A DNA stretch of 25,762 bases, from contig JASLPZ010000054.1 in assembly GCA_030744725.1 (NCBI GenBank), positions 1 through 25,762 of the forward strand. Reading direction: 5' to 3'. This document shows, in pieces, positions 1 through 7,378 of this stretch; position 1 is the first letter of the stretch; the number at the start of each line of letters is the position of its first letter. This DNA is from ARS98 sp030744725 (GTDB lineage: Bacteria; Planctomycetota; Planctomycetia; Pirellulales; Pirellulaceae). The position numbers and the translations under genes are program-made. Below the pieces are notes generated by a model. That model was not told where the DNA came from. It worked only from the letters and a program-made list of their open reading frames with translations, and did no database searches.

Positions 1-2
1 TC

Positions 3-1064
3 GGGTGTATCGGGGCTGGATTCATCGTTGCGGATTGCCATCTGGTCGCTTACCAACGCGCTGGATTCAACCCGTTAGCGATCGCGTCGCGCGATCCGGC
101 AAAGGCCCGCAATGTTGCCCAGCAGCGTGATATTCCGCGAGTCTACGACACGTACCAACAGCTATTGCACGATCGCGACATTCAGGTCATCGATATCGGA
201 GTACCGCCGGACATTCAACTGAACGTGGTCCGGGAAGTCGTTAAGCACAACGATCACATTCGCGGCGTGCTCGCACAAAAACCGTTGGGTGTCAATTTGG
301 CGGAAGCAGTTGAAATCGTTCAGCTGTGCGAGGCAGCCGGGATCACGCTGGCTGTGAACCAGAACATGCGCTATGACCAGTCCGTTCGCGGCTGCAAGAG
401 CGTGCTTGACCGAGGCTATTTGGGCACACCCGTTTTCGCCAGCATCGATATGCGCGCGATTCCACACTGGATGCCGTGGCAGGAGCGTCAAGGCTGGGTC
501 ACACTGCGGATCATGTCAATCCATCACCTGGACACATTCCGCTATTGGTTTGGCGACCCGCAGCGCGTCTTTGCCAGTGTTCGCCCGGACCCGCGCACGT
601 CCGACCGCTTTGCCCACGAGGATGGAATCTGTTTATACATTCTAGAATACGAGAATGGCTTCCGCGCTTCCTCGTGGGACGATGTCTGGGCAGGTCCGGC
701 AGTTGATGGGGCGGAGCCGGACATTGGCATCCGCTGGCGCGTTGAAGGAACCGAAGGCTTGGCGCGGGGGACGATCGGCTGGCCCGATTACCCGAAGCCC
801 ACGCCCAGCACACTTGACTTCTTGACCACGCACGCACCCGGCAAGTGGTTCCAACCACGCTGGAACGAAGTCTGGTTTCCTGATGCCTTTGTCGGCACGA
901 TGGCTCAGCTCTTGTGTGCCCTGGAACAGAACCGCCAGCCGGAAATTGATGGGCGGGACAATTTGAAAACGATGGCACTGGTCGATGCCTGTTATCGCTC
1001 GGTCCAGGACCATCGGGCCGTCGAAATCGCAGAGTTGCTCGAGGAGCACGACTTGACACCGTGA
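3..1064 (+). CDS. Gfo/Idh/MocA family oxidoreductase, 5' end cut by window edge
   Basis: NAD(P)-dependent sugar or cyclitol oxidoreductase of the Gfo/Idh/MocA family, probably cytoplasmic because no signal peptide is visible in what is present. The frame is open from base 3 and begins inside the Rossmann fold (GCIGAGFIVADC), so only a few N-terminal residues are missing. The family's EKP motif reads QKP here (AQKPLGVNLAEA); the lysine is kept and the glutamate is not. The stretch NQNMRYDQ follows. The histidine-containing segment SIHHLDTFRYWFGDP sits at the start of the C-terminal alpha/beta domain. 353 residues are visible, close to the usual 350-400. A second member of the family follows 106 bp downstream on the same strand, so the two may act on the same carbohydrate. 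The substrate cannot be read from sequence. Confidence 0.9.
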   Translation, partial: GCIGAGFIVADCHLVAYQRAGFNPLAIASRDPAKARNVAQQRDIPRVYDTYQQLLHDRDIQVIDIGVPPDIQLNVVREVVKHNDHIRGVLAQKPLGVNLAEAVEIVQLCEAAGITLAVNQNMRYDQSVRGCKSVLDRGYLGTPVFASIDMRAIPHWMPWQERQGWVTLRIMSIHHLDTFRYWFGDPQRVFASVRPDPRTSDRFAHEDGICLYILEYENGFRASSWDDVWAGPAVDGAEPDIGIRWRVEGTEGLARGTIGWPDYPKPTPSTLDFLTTHAPGKWFQPRWNEVWFPDAFVGTMAQLLCALEQNRQPEIDGRDNLKTMALVDACYRSVQDHRAVEIAELLEEHDLTP

Positions 1065-1170
1065 GCGTTATAGCCCACGCAGTTACGCGGCATCGCTTCG
1101 CGCGTTGCATTTCCCTAACCGAACATGCCATAATACCTGCGAACGCCCATTCTCTCCGAAGGAGTTGAAC

Positions 1171-2541
1171 ATGACAGCCTCGACATCAAAACAGCATCTA
1201 ACAGACGCCGCCTACAACCGACGGTCGTTTCTCAAGTCTTCCGTGATCGCCACGAGCGCGTTAGCGCTTGGCTCGCCGACCATCCTGCGTGCTCGTAAAT
1301 TGAATGAGAAACTTAATCTGGCGATCATTGGTACAGGCGGACGTGGCGGCGCGAACATGCGTTCCGTCGAATCGCAAAACATCGTCGCCCTTTGTGATGT
1401 GAATGAAAACAATCTCAATTTCGGCAAGTCGCGACATCCCCGCGCCAGGCACACGACAGACTTTCGAAAGTTGTACGATCATGCTGGAGAATTCGATGCC
1501 GTGGTTGTCAGTACCTGCGAACACACGCACGCCTTCGCCACCATGCCGGCGCTGCAATTGGGCAAGCACGTTTATTGCGAGAAGCCTCTGACGCACAGTA
1601 TTTGGGAAGCTCGCAAGATTCGTGAAGCGGCCGCCAAAGCAAACGTGGCGACACAACAAGGGACACAGATTCATGCCGGTGACAACTATCGACGTGTCGT
1701 GGAACTCATTCAAGGCGGCGCGATTGGGACCGTCTCGGAAGCGCATGTCTGGGTAAATCGCGCCTGGGGTCGGCAATCAGCCGCCGACGCCAAGGCCAAC
1801 CGTGATATCGTTTCCGTGCGTGAACGTCCAAGAGACAAACCCGTCATCCCAAGTGGTTTGAATTGGGATCTCTGGCTCGGCCCGGCACCCAAGCGTGCGT
1901 TTCACAATGTCTATTTTCCAGGCCCCAAGTGGTACCGCTGGTGGGATTTCGGCAATGGCACCATGTCGGATCTCGGCAGTCATTGGGTCGACCTTCCGTT
2001 CTGGGCTCTAGACTTGGATCACCCCCAGACAATCCACGCCAAAGGTCCATCCGCCCACGCCGAGATCGCACCGGCTTCTATGGAAGTCACTTATGAATAC
2101 GGCGCCCGTGGCGAGCGAGCGCCGGTCAACCTGACTTGGTATCAGGGTACGCACAAGCCCAAGATCTGGCAGGATGGTGGCATCCCACAATGGAAGAGCG
2201 GCGTCTTGTTCGTCGGCGACAAAGGCATGTTGTTATCAGACTATGGCAAACACGCCCTGCTGCCCGAAGACAAGTTCTCGGATTTCAAACGGCCGGAACC
2301 GACGATTGCCAAATCGCTGGGCCACCACGCCGAGTGGATTCATGCGTGCAAAACGGGTGCTCCGACAACCTGCAATTTCGAATACGCCGGCTGGTTGACC
2401 GAAGCGAACCATTTGGGAAATGTGGCCTACCGCGTTGGAAAGAAACTCCAGTGGGACCACGAATCGCTTTGCGCGACCAACGCACCGGAGGCGGATGAGT
2501 TGATTCATCGCGAGTATCGCAAGGGTTGGAAACTCACGTAG
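1171..2541 (+). CDS. Tat-exported Gfo/Idh/MocA family oxidoreductase
   Basis: NAD(P)-binding oxidoreductase carrying a twin-arginine signal, NRRSFLKSS at residues 16-24, followed by a hydrophobic stretch, so export through Tat is likely. In this family in planctomycetes the cofactor is presumably bound before export. The ATG at 1171 was chosen over an in-frame start at 1105 because GAAGGAG lies 6 nt upstream and because it puts the twin arginine in the normal position. The Rossmann motif is LAIIGTGGRGGANM and the family motif is intact as CEKPLTHS. The C-terminal half is rich in Trp (KWYRWWDFGNGTMSDLGSHW), typical of the planctomycete Tat-type subfamily. The length is 456 aa. It may form a transcription unit with the oxidoreductase upstream. 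Substrate unknown. Confidence 0.93.
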   Translation: MTASTSKQHLTDAAYNRRSFLKSSVIATSALALGSPTILRARKLNEKLNLAIIGTGGRGGANMRSVESQNIVALCDVNENNLNFGKSRHPRARHTTDFRKLYDHAGEFDAVVVSTCEHTHAFATMPALQLGKHVYCEKPLTHSIWEARKIREAAAKANVATQQGTQIHAGDNYRRVVELIQGGAIGTVSEAHVWVNRAWGRQSAADAKANRDIVSVRERPRDKPVIPSGLNWDLWLGPAPKRAFHNVYFPGPKWYRWWDFGNGTMSDLGSHWVDLPFWALDLDHPQTIHAKGPSAHAEIAPASMEVTYEYGARGERAPVNLTWYQGTHKPKIWQDGGIPQWKSGVLFVGDKGMLLSDYGKHALLPEDKFSDFKRPEPTIAKSLGHHAEWIHACKTGAPTTCNFEYAGWLTEANHLGNVAYRVGKKLQWDHESLCATNAPEADELIHREYRKGWKLT

Positions 2542-2710
2542 TGCGGCGCGTCATTCGAAATTGTCAGTACGATGACCTTCCTTCCAAGGCGATCGATGAA
2601 TTCGTAGGTCTTGGAAGGCCAAGCGTACAAGATCAGGCGAAGTGGGGCAGTAGTGCGTCTTAAACCCGCGGCTTCCGCCTGCGGCCGTGCGACCCTGAAA
2701 GGCTCCGCCA

Positions 2711-2746
2711 AAGGTGGGCTGGTCGGGAGACCAGCCCACAACGTGT
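2711..2746. repeat. Hairpin repeat, copy 1
   Basis: A perfect 11-bp stem (GTGGGCTGGTC at 2714-2724 with GACCAGCCCAC at 2729-2739) and a GGGA loop, followed by ACAACGTGT. The 36-nt block recurs at 2854-2889 with about 30 of 36 positions identical. There is no T tract on either side, so it is not a classical terminator. It resembles the small palindromic elements scattered in planctomycete spacers. Confidence 0.75.
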
Positions 2747-2761
2747 GGCGCGAGAAATCCA

Positions 2762-2823
2762 CCACTGTTGTGGAACGGTCTTTCGACCACTGTTGTGGCA
2801 CGGTCTTTCGACCACCGTTGTGG
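2762..2823. repeat. 25-bp tandem repeat with a palindromic core, 2.5 units
   Basis: Two full 25-bp units (2762-2786 and 2787-2811) that differ at one position, plus a 12-bp partial unit at 2812-2823. Each unit begins CCACTGTTGTGG (last copy CCACCGTTGTGG), whose ends CCAC and GTGG can pair, followed by a 13-bp spacer ending CGGTCTTTCGA. The array is too short, and its spacer too conserved, to be a CRISPR array. Confidence 0.8.
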
Positions 2824-2853
2824 CGAATCACGACTCACCGATTGACTTTCCCG

Positions 2854-2889
2854 AACGTGGGCCAGTCGGGAGACCCTCTCACAACGTGT
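2854..2889. repeat. Hairpin repeat, copy 2 (decayed stem)
   Basis: Matches the block at 2711-2746 at about 30 of 36 positions, sharing the TCGGGAGACC centre and the ACAACGTGT tail. The substitutions fall in the stem arms, so the palindrome is largely lost (GGGCCAGTC against GACCCTCTC). Confidence 0.65.
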
Positions 2890-3272
2890 TATTTCATGTA
2901 AACACCCCGCTTTATGGGGCAAGCTACGGCCTACGGTTATGGCCGTGGTCGATTACTGCGGTGCGGCAATGTGGCCACCGCCGGCCATCTGTGAGGCCAA
3001 CGCGCAATTTCAAGACGTGCGAGCCTCACGCGCCATGACTGCAAGCACTGCATGTGTGCGAGTGTCCAGCAACTTCAGCTAATCAATAAACCTGCACACG
3101 TCGACCTATCTCGCGTGATCGTTACGACGTGAATCGCGTTGACCGTTGGAAGCCGGAAATCTACCACTTCAATCCTTGTCTTGCCATGGTTCCCTGCGAT
3201 ACTGGATTGATAGCCACTGGGCAATTTCATCCCCACGCGACCGCATTTCGCGCCCCATCAGGAGTTGGTTCT

Positions 3273-3956
3273 ATGAGAGTCATCCGCACGCTTGTCCTGG
3301 CCGTTGCATCTAGTGTCTGCGTCGCGACGGGTGTGTTCGCGCAAGGAACGAATAACGCTCAACCAAGCGAGCAATTCGTGGCCCCGCCAGTGATCACATA
3401 TGGGACGCCCACCGTCGTGCAATCGACTCCGATTACCGCCAATTCTCCAGTTGTCGCAGCGTCGAAAACGCAGACCGCTGGCGAAAACCGGGCACCAACG
3501 GTGACATATTCGCCAGGTACACCGGGTACCACGGCCCCTGTCACTCAGAGTGCTCCCGTCGTCACTTACTACCCCGTTGTGCCCTCGGCGGCACCGATCA
3601 CAACCTACCGTGCGGTCGTGCCGCGCGGTGCGGTAGTCAATTATCGACCGTTTATCCCGGCCACCCAGGTCGATCTCTCGCCCAGGCCGGTTGTCACCTA
3701 TCGTCCAGTGATTTCAGGCGTCGCACCCGTTGCAGCCTATCGTCCGGTGATTGCCGCTCCCGTCGTCACGTATCGGCCAGTGCTGCCACGCTACGCGTCG
3801 CCGATTGTAGGTCCGACGGCTGCCTACTATCCCACGACCGCTGCCTACTATCCCGCGACCGCTGCCTACAGGGTCGGACCGACAGTCACCGTGCGACCGA
3901 AGGTGTATGTCTCCGGTCAGCCAATTCGCAACGTCTTGCGTGCGATCACGCCGTAG
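3273..3956 (+). CDS. Secreted Val/Tyr/Pro-repeat protein, function unknown
   Basis: Small secreted protein of 227 aa with no recognisable enzyme domain. The ATG at 3273 is preceded by CAGGAG at 3259-3264 and opens a clean Sec signal peptide (MRVIRTLVLAVASSVCVATG, probable cleavage after VFA at residue 23). An in-frame start at 3129 would bury this signal. The mature part is low complexity, built from short variants of VVTYRPV, AAYRPV and VVTYYPVVP, poor in charge apart from Arg, and rich in Val, Pro, Tyr and Thr. It ends with two copies of AAYYPTT or AAYYPAT. The regular Tyr/Pro spacing suggests an extended structural or cell-surface protein. The stop lies 13 bp from the convergent dehydrogenase gene. 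Confidence 0.75.
   Translation: MRVIRTLVLAVASSVCVATGVFAQGTNNAQPSEQFVAPPVITYGTPTVVQSTPITANSPVVAASKTQTAGENRAPTVTYSPGTPGTTAPVTQSAPVVTYYPVVPSAAPITTYRAVVPRGAVVNYRPFIPATQVDLSPRPVVTYRPVISGVAPVAAYRPVIAAPVVTYRPVLPRYASPIVGPTAAYYPTTAAYYPATAAYRVGPTVTVRPKVYVSGQPIRNVLRAITP
3819..3868 (+). repeat. 21-bp in-frame tandem repeat inside the Val/Tyr/Pro protein gene
   Basis: Two 21-bp units (3819-3839 and 3840-3860) differ at one base and are followed by an 8-bp partial third unit. Each encodes AAYYPTT or AAYYPAT. The period is a multiple of three, so copy-number change would alter protein length without breaking the frame. Confidence 0.8.
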
Positions 3957-3969
3957 TAGGCAATTGGTC

Positions 3970-4971
3970 TCAAAACCACTCGATCTTGCTGGCCTGGTTG
4001 AGGAGTTCGTCGCCGCGGACAAAACGGCCGATGTTCTCAAGCAGCACATCCAAATGCCGCTGGGCGATGTGCACCGAACAGGCCGCAACGTGGGGCGTGA
4101 TGATCACGTTTTCCATCGCCCACAGCGGATGATCAGCGGGTAATGGTTCGACTTCAAATACGTCCAGCGCTGCACCGGCAATTTCACCGGCATCGAGTGA
4201 CGCGACGAGATCGTCTAATTTGACGATCACGCCGCGACCAATATTGATCAAGTAGCCCGACGTTTTCATCCGTTGAAACTGCTCACAGCCAAACATCCCT
4301 TCGGTGCTCGGCGTGTGCGGAGCAGCAATCACTACAAAGTCGCTCATTGCCAGCAAGTCGTCAAATCGTTCCATATTCCAGATTTCGTCGACGCCAGGCA
4401 GAGGCTTCGCTGGATAGGGATCCACGGCCACGACCTCCATATTGAAGGCCAAACCGCGCTCTGCGATCGCCCTTCCGATCGCGCCCAATCCCACGATTCC
4501 CAACGTGCAGTCGCTCATATGCAGGTGCGCACGGTCCATCGAACTGACAACGCCCGGCCCAGACGCAAAGGTCGAACGCGCCGACTCGCCGCCAATCGGC
4601 TCCCAAGTTGTCGATATCTGTTGGCGCAGGTAGAGGTGCAGGTTGCGTGCGAAGCATAAAATGTAACCGAACACGTGGTCAGCGATCACATCAGAAAAAA
4701 GGCCCCGCATATTGGTCAACGTGCACGGATGTTCGACCAACTCGGGAAATAAGAAATGTTCTAGACTCGCCGTTGGCGACTGCACCCATCGTAGATCGTT
4801 GGCCGCTGCCAACATATCCCGAGTTAGCTTGCCAAAAAAGGCGTCCGCGTCGACGATCTCACGAACCACCGACTGCGGATCGTCAAGATTGACGACGGAC
4901 ATCGCACCCGCTGCTGATTTGATTTGTTCCAAACGCACATCGTCAACGGCGGGATAGATAACAAGTTTCAT
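3970..4971 (-). CDS. D-2-hydroxyacid dehydrogenase (NAD-dependent)
   Basis: Cytoplasmic oxidoreductase of the D-isomer-specific 2-hydroxyacid dehydrogenase family (2-oxoacid plus NAD(P)H to D-2-hydroxyacid). The 333-aa length is normal. The Rossmann motif is GIVGLGAIGRAIA (GLGAIG at residues 161-166). The catalytic triad is visible: Arg246 in NIGRGVIV, Glu275 in DVFEVEP and His294 in ITPHVAA. The start at 4971 gives the usual N terminus (MKLVIYPAVDD); a longer in-frame start at 5232 would add an unrelated Arg-rich extension that overlaps the upstream gene. Only a weak ribosome-binding site is seen. The upstream peptidase gene ends 4 bp before this start, so the two are probably co-transcribed. 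Substrate (glyoxylate/hydroxypyruvate type or other) not determined. Confidence 0.93.
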   Translation of the reverse strand: MKLVIYPAVDDVRLEQIKSAAGAMSVVNLDDPQSVVREIVDADAFFGKLTRDMLAAANDLRWVQSPTASLEHFLFPELVEHPCTLTNMRGLFSDVIADHVFGYILCFARNLHLYLRQQISTTWEPIGGESARSTFASGPGVVSSMDRAHLHMSDCTLGIVGLGAIGRAIAERGLAFNMEVVAVDPYPAKPLPGVDEIWNMERFDDLLAMSDFVVIAAPHTPSTEGMFGCEQFQRMKTSGYLINIGRGVIVKLDDLVASLDAGEIAGAALDVFEVEPLPADHPLWAMENVIITPHVAACSVHIAQRHLDVLLENIGRFVRGDELLNQASKIEWF

Positions 4972-4975
4972 TGCG

Positions 4976-5614
4976 CTACCAACAGAGCAGGAAAGCCTCG
5001 TAACAAGCCCAGGAGCACCAAGTTTGCACACTGTCCCACTGTTTCCAGGAACGTGAACACCATGACTCCTGCGACTTCCTGGACCTAATGGATACATTCG
5101 CTGGCGACGCATGTAAAGGTGCAGCATTCTGAACAACTGTGGCCGGATGTAACGAGTGGGCATTGGTTGCGCGATAGCGTCCAGACTGCGCCAGTGCCGT
5201 CGCGACATACTCTGCGCAGTGAATTCCATCACTCGGTTTTCGGCGAACGACTCCTTTTACCGAATAACGACGGCCGACCTGCTTGTCTAAATACGTTCTC
5301 ATCTTCGCAACTTGTTGTTGCGAATAAGGGCGTTTAGGTTGCAGCACGGACATGCGAGTCGGTCGCCGACGACTGGCGTTCAGCGCACGCAGTTCCTCAC
5401 GATAACTGGCCATCGGCACACGTCGCACCTTTCCTGGCGTTGCTTCATAAACCCACGGTTGGCCGTCGATATTCAACACCAGAGCGACATGGGTCACCTC
5501 AGAGTCCGTCCAGCCGGCAACCATCTTGTTGCTGTTGTGCAAGACAACCATCGAACCGTCATGCCATTCGGTTGTGCCGCATAGAATCAGCGCGGCAACT
5601 GCAAGCGATTGCAT
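4976..5614 (-). CDS. Permuted papain-like (YiiX/YaeF-type) cysteine peptidase or amidase
   Basis: Secreted or membrane-associated cysteine hydrolase of the circularly permuted NlpC/P60 group. Start at 5614: AGGAGG lies 5 nt upstream, and a short signal peptide follows (MQSLAVAALILCG). In the permuted order the catalytic His comes first (His42 in EVTHVALVL) and the Cys later (Cys133 in GIHCAEYVATAL). A Glu/Tyr pair (WVYEATP) fits the family core. The length is 212 aa. The last 30 residues are unusually rich in Trp and Cys (ESWCSRSWKQW and TWCSWACYEAFLLCW). They may be a conserved metal-binding or disulfide tail, or the product of a late frameshift: in another frame the DNA reads a hydrophobic tail whose stop overlaps the next start codon as ATGA. 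Likely substrate: amide bonds in peptidoglycan or lipid-linked molecules. Confidence 0.8.
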   Translation of the reverse strand: MQSLAVAALILCGTTEWHDGSMVVLHNSNKMVAGWTDSEVTHVALVLNIDGQPWVYEATPGKVRRVPMASYREELRALNASRRRPTRMSVLQPKRPYSQQQVAKMRTYLDKQVGRRYSVKGVVRRKPSDGIHCAEYVATALAQSGRYRATNAHSLHPATVVQNAAPLHASPANVSIRSRKSQESWCSRSWKQWDSVQTWCSWACYEAFLLCW

Positions 5615-6111
5615 ATGATCCTCCTGGAAGAATTGTGATTCGAGTTCGGACAAACTACTTTCGCTTCACACACTGAGCGGAGTTTGAACGGGTAGACACG
5701 AATATCGTGGCGGATTTAGACATCGGCACCCAACTGATCATTCGACATTCACACCGTGGTGCTTGGGAGCTTTTTCTCATTCGCCTTGTGTCGACAAGGC
5801 AAACTCCCGCCCTGGAACAGCGTTACAACAATTCGCTCGCAGTGATCGTCCAGCAACCCCCCTGCAGAGTGGCTTGGATCGCAACTTGCGATTATAGTGA
5901 GCTTTACGACGTGCAGGCAGGAGACCAGACAGGCACGACAGCGACGGTGGTCGCCTGGCAAGCTGAAGCGGTCTGTGTGCTGCAAACCTTGCGAGTCACT
6001 AAACCGGTCTGATATGTTTTGATTCCGTCGCTGGTACCAGTGTTTCCCAGTGGCGCCAGGTCACCGAAGAGTATCCCACCCCTTTGAAAAGAACATCCGC
6101 GGAGAAGACTG
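5615..6111. other. Divergent spacer between peptidase and propeller genes
   Basis: Both flanking genes read outward, so promoters for each should lie here. A GTG-started frame at 5707-6012 (101 codons) has no ribosome-binding site and no recognisable similarity; I do not call it. A hairpin (GCCTTG at 5783-5788 with CAAGGC at 5795-5800) is nested inside a GGGAG/CTCCC pair (5766-5770, 5804-5808). No clear -35/-10 pair could be assigned. Confidence 0.5.
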
Positions 6112-7377
6112 ATGCCCCATCGTATCGCGATCCTCACCTGCTCCATTCTGTTGATCCCTGGCCTCATTCAAGCTGGCGACTGGCCAGGTTTTCGTGGGCC
6201 GCACGGCAATGGTTTGGCGGACGAAAAGGACGTGCCCGTGAATTGGAGTGCGATAGAGAATGTCAAGTGGAAGACCGCGCTGCCGCGACCCTGCAACGGC
6301 AGTCCTATCGTCTCCAACGGAAAAGTGTTTGTGGCGTGTGCCGAGGACGCTGACGGCAAACTCCGATCGCTGTACTGCTTCGATCGCGTTACGGGCAAAC
6401 AGGCGTGGGTTCAGACGGTCGACTTCGGCAGGGAAATGCCGACTCACAAGACGAACCCATTTTGTGGAACAACACCAACCGCCGATGGCAAACGAGTGGT
6501 CGTTTGGCACGGATCAGCGGGACTTCATTGTTATGATTTTTCTGGTCAGAAGATTTGGTCTCGCAATTTCGGCGAATTCAAGCACATCTGGGGTTATGGC
6601 ACGTCCCCGGTCATTCATGGTGAACGGGTAATCCTGCACACCGGTCCCGGGGAAAGAGTTAGCGTGCTGGCGCTAAACCTAGCAACGGGCAACACTGTCT
6701 GGGAAAAAGAAGAACCCCTTGAAGGCGATGGCAGCAGGCGACCCGATGGCGAATACATGGGGTCCTGGTGCACTCCGGTCATTGCGACGGTCGGTGGTCA
6801 AGAGCAGATAATTTGTGCAATGCCAAACCGCCTGGTCGGCTACGACATTTCAAATGGCAACGTACTCTGGCATTGTGCCGGTCTGTCGCACAAGAAAGGC
6901 GACCTTGCCTATTCGTCGCCAGTTATGGCTGGGGACATTTGCGTCGATACAGGCGGTTACGGGGGTCCGGGAATTGGCGTTCGCCTGGGTGAGAGCGGTG
7001 ACATTACGGCCAAATCACGATTGTGGCGAACCGAGAAGAATCCACAGAGCATCGGCACTGGTGTCTTTGTCGAAGGATTCGTCTACCGCCCAAATACCAG
7101 CCCTAACACAATCGAGTGCATTGATCCGCGTACCGGCAAGTCTCTGTGGAAAGAGGGTACAGGAGGCGGGGCGCTTTGGGGATCCATCGTTTATGTGGCT
7201 GGCCGCGGTTACCTAACCGATCAGGGCGGAACGACATTGGTCTTTTCGCTAAGCCAAGACAAGCTCACGGTGATCGCCAAGAATCGGCTCGATGAAAAAT
7301 GCAATGCAACCCCCGCCGTCTCTGATGGCCAGATCTTTATCCGTACGCACGAACATCTCTATTGTATCGGCCAGTAG
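6112..7377 (+). CDS. Secreted PQQ-like beta-propeller repeat protein
   Basis: Periplasmic or surface beta-propeller of the PQQ-like repeat type, 421 aa. The ATG at 6112 has GGAG at 6101-6104. It opens a Sec signal peptide (MPHRIAILTCSILLIPGLIQ, cleavage near AG/DW) and then the planctomycete hallmark GDWPGFRGPHGNG. Repeated blades carry the PQQ-type pattern in which a repeat ends in G followed by W (VTGKQAWVQT, ATGNTVWEKEEP, SNGNVLWHC, RTGKSLWKE). The C terminus closes with ATPAVSDGQIFIRTHEHLYCIG. In this family PQQ binding is often absent and the propeller probably serves as a scaffold or sugar- or protein-binding module. The product is a paralogue of the 23065-24588 protein. The stop is 1 bp from the convergent protease stop. 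Confidence 0.9.
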   Translation: MPHRIAILTCSILLIPGLIQAGDWPGFRGPHGNGLADEKDVPVNWSAIENVKWKTALPRPCNGSPIVSNGKVFVACAEDADGKLRSLYCFDRVTGKQAWVQTVDFGREMPTHKTNPFCGTTPTADGKRVVVWHGSAGLHCYDFSGQKIWSRNFGEFKHIWGYGTSPVIHGERVILHTGPGERVSVLALNLATGNTVWEKEEPLEGDGSRRPDGEYMGSWCTPVIATVGGQEQIICAMPNRLVGYDISNGNVLWHCAGLSHKKGDLAYSSPVMAGDICVDTGGYGGPGIGVRLGESGDITAKSRLWRTEKNPQSIGTGVFVEGFVYRPNTSPNTIECIDPRTGKSLWKEGTGGGALWGSIVYVAGRGYLTDQGGTTLVFSLSQDKLTVIAKNRLDEKCNATPAVSDGQIFIRTHEHLYCIGQ

Positions 7378-7378
7378 A

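Larger units (their letters stand above)
2542..3272. other. Gene-free spacer rich in inverted and tandem repeats
   Basis: About 730 bp with no convincing gene. It holds a 9-bp inverted repeat (CCTTCCAAG at 2580-2588, CTTGGAAGG at 2610-2618), a perfect 11-bp hairpin at 2714-2739, a 25-bp tandem repeat at 2762-2823, and a decayed second copy of the hairpin element at 2854-2889. Open frames here have no start signals and run through the repeats. From about 2900 to 3250 I see no further structure; the ribosome-binding site of the next gene lies at 3259-3264. Confidence 0.7.

Noticed and set aside
511..1131. 206-codon open frame on the minus strand opposite the first oxidoreductase
   Set aside because: Arg/Ser/Pro-rich product typical of the complement of a GC-rich gene; the plus strand holds clear family motifs.
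1105..1170. Upstream in-frame start for the Tat oxidoreductase
   Set aside because: It would add 22 residues before the Tat signal, while the ATG at 1171 has a strong ribosome-binding site.
2762..2823. Short CRISPR array
   Set aside because: Only two and a half units, with nearly identical spacers and no cas genes; it is a plain tandem repeat.
3213..3220. GCCACTGG upstream of the Val/Tyr/Pro protein, reminiscent of a B12 element core
   Set aside because: No other conserved part of the riboswitch is nearby and the neighbouring genes have no cobalamin link; chance match.
5707..6012. 101-codon GTG-started frame in the spacer
   Set aside because: No ribosome-binding site and no recognisable similarity; located in a divergent promoter region.
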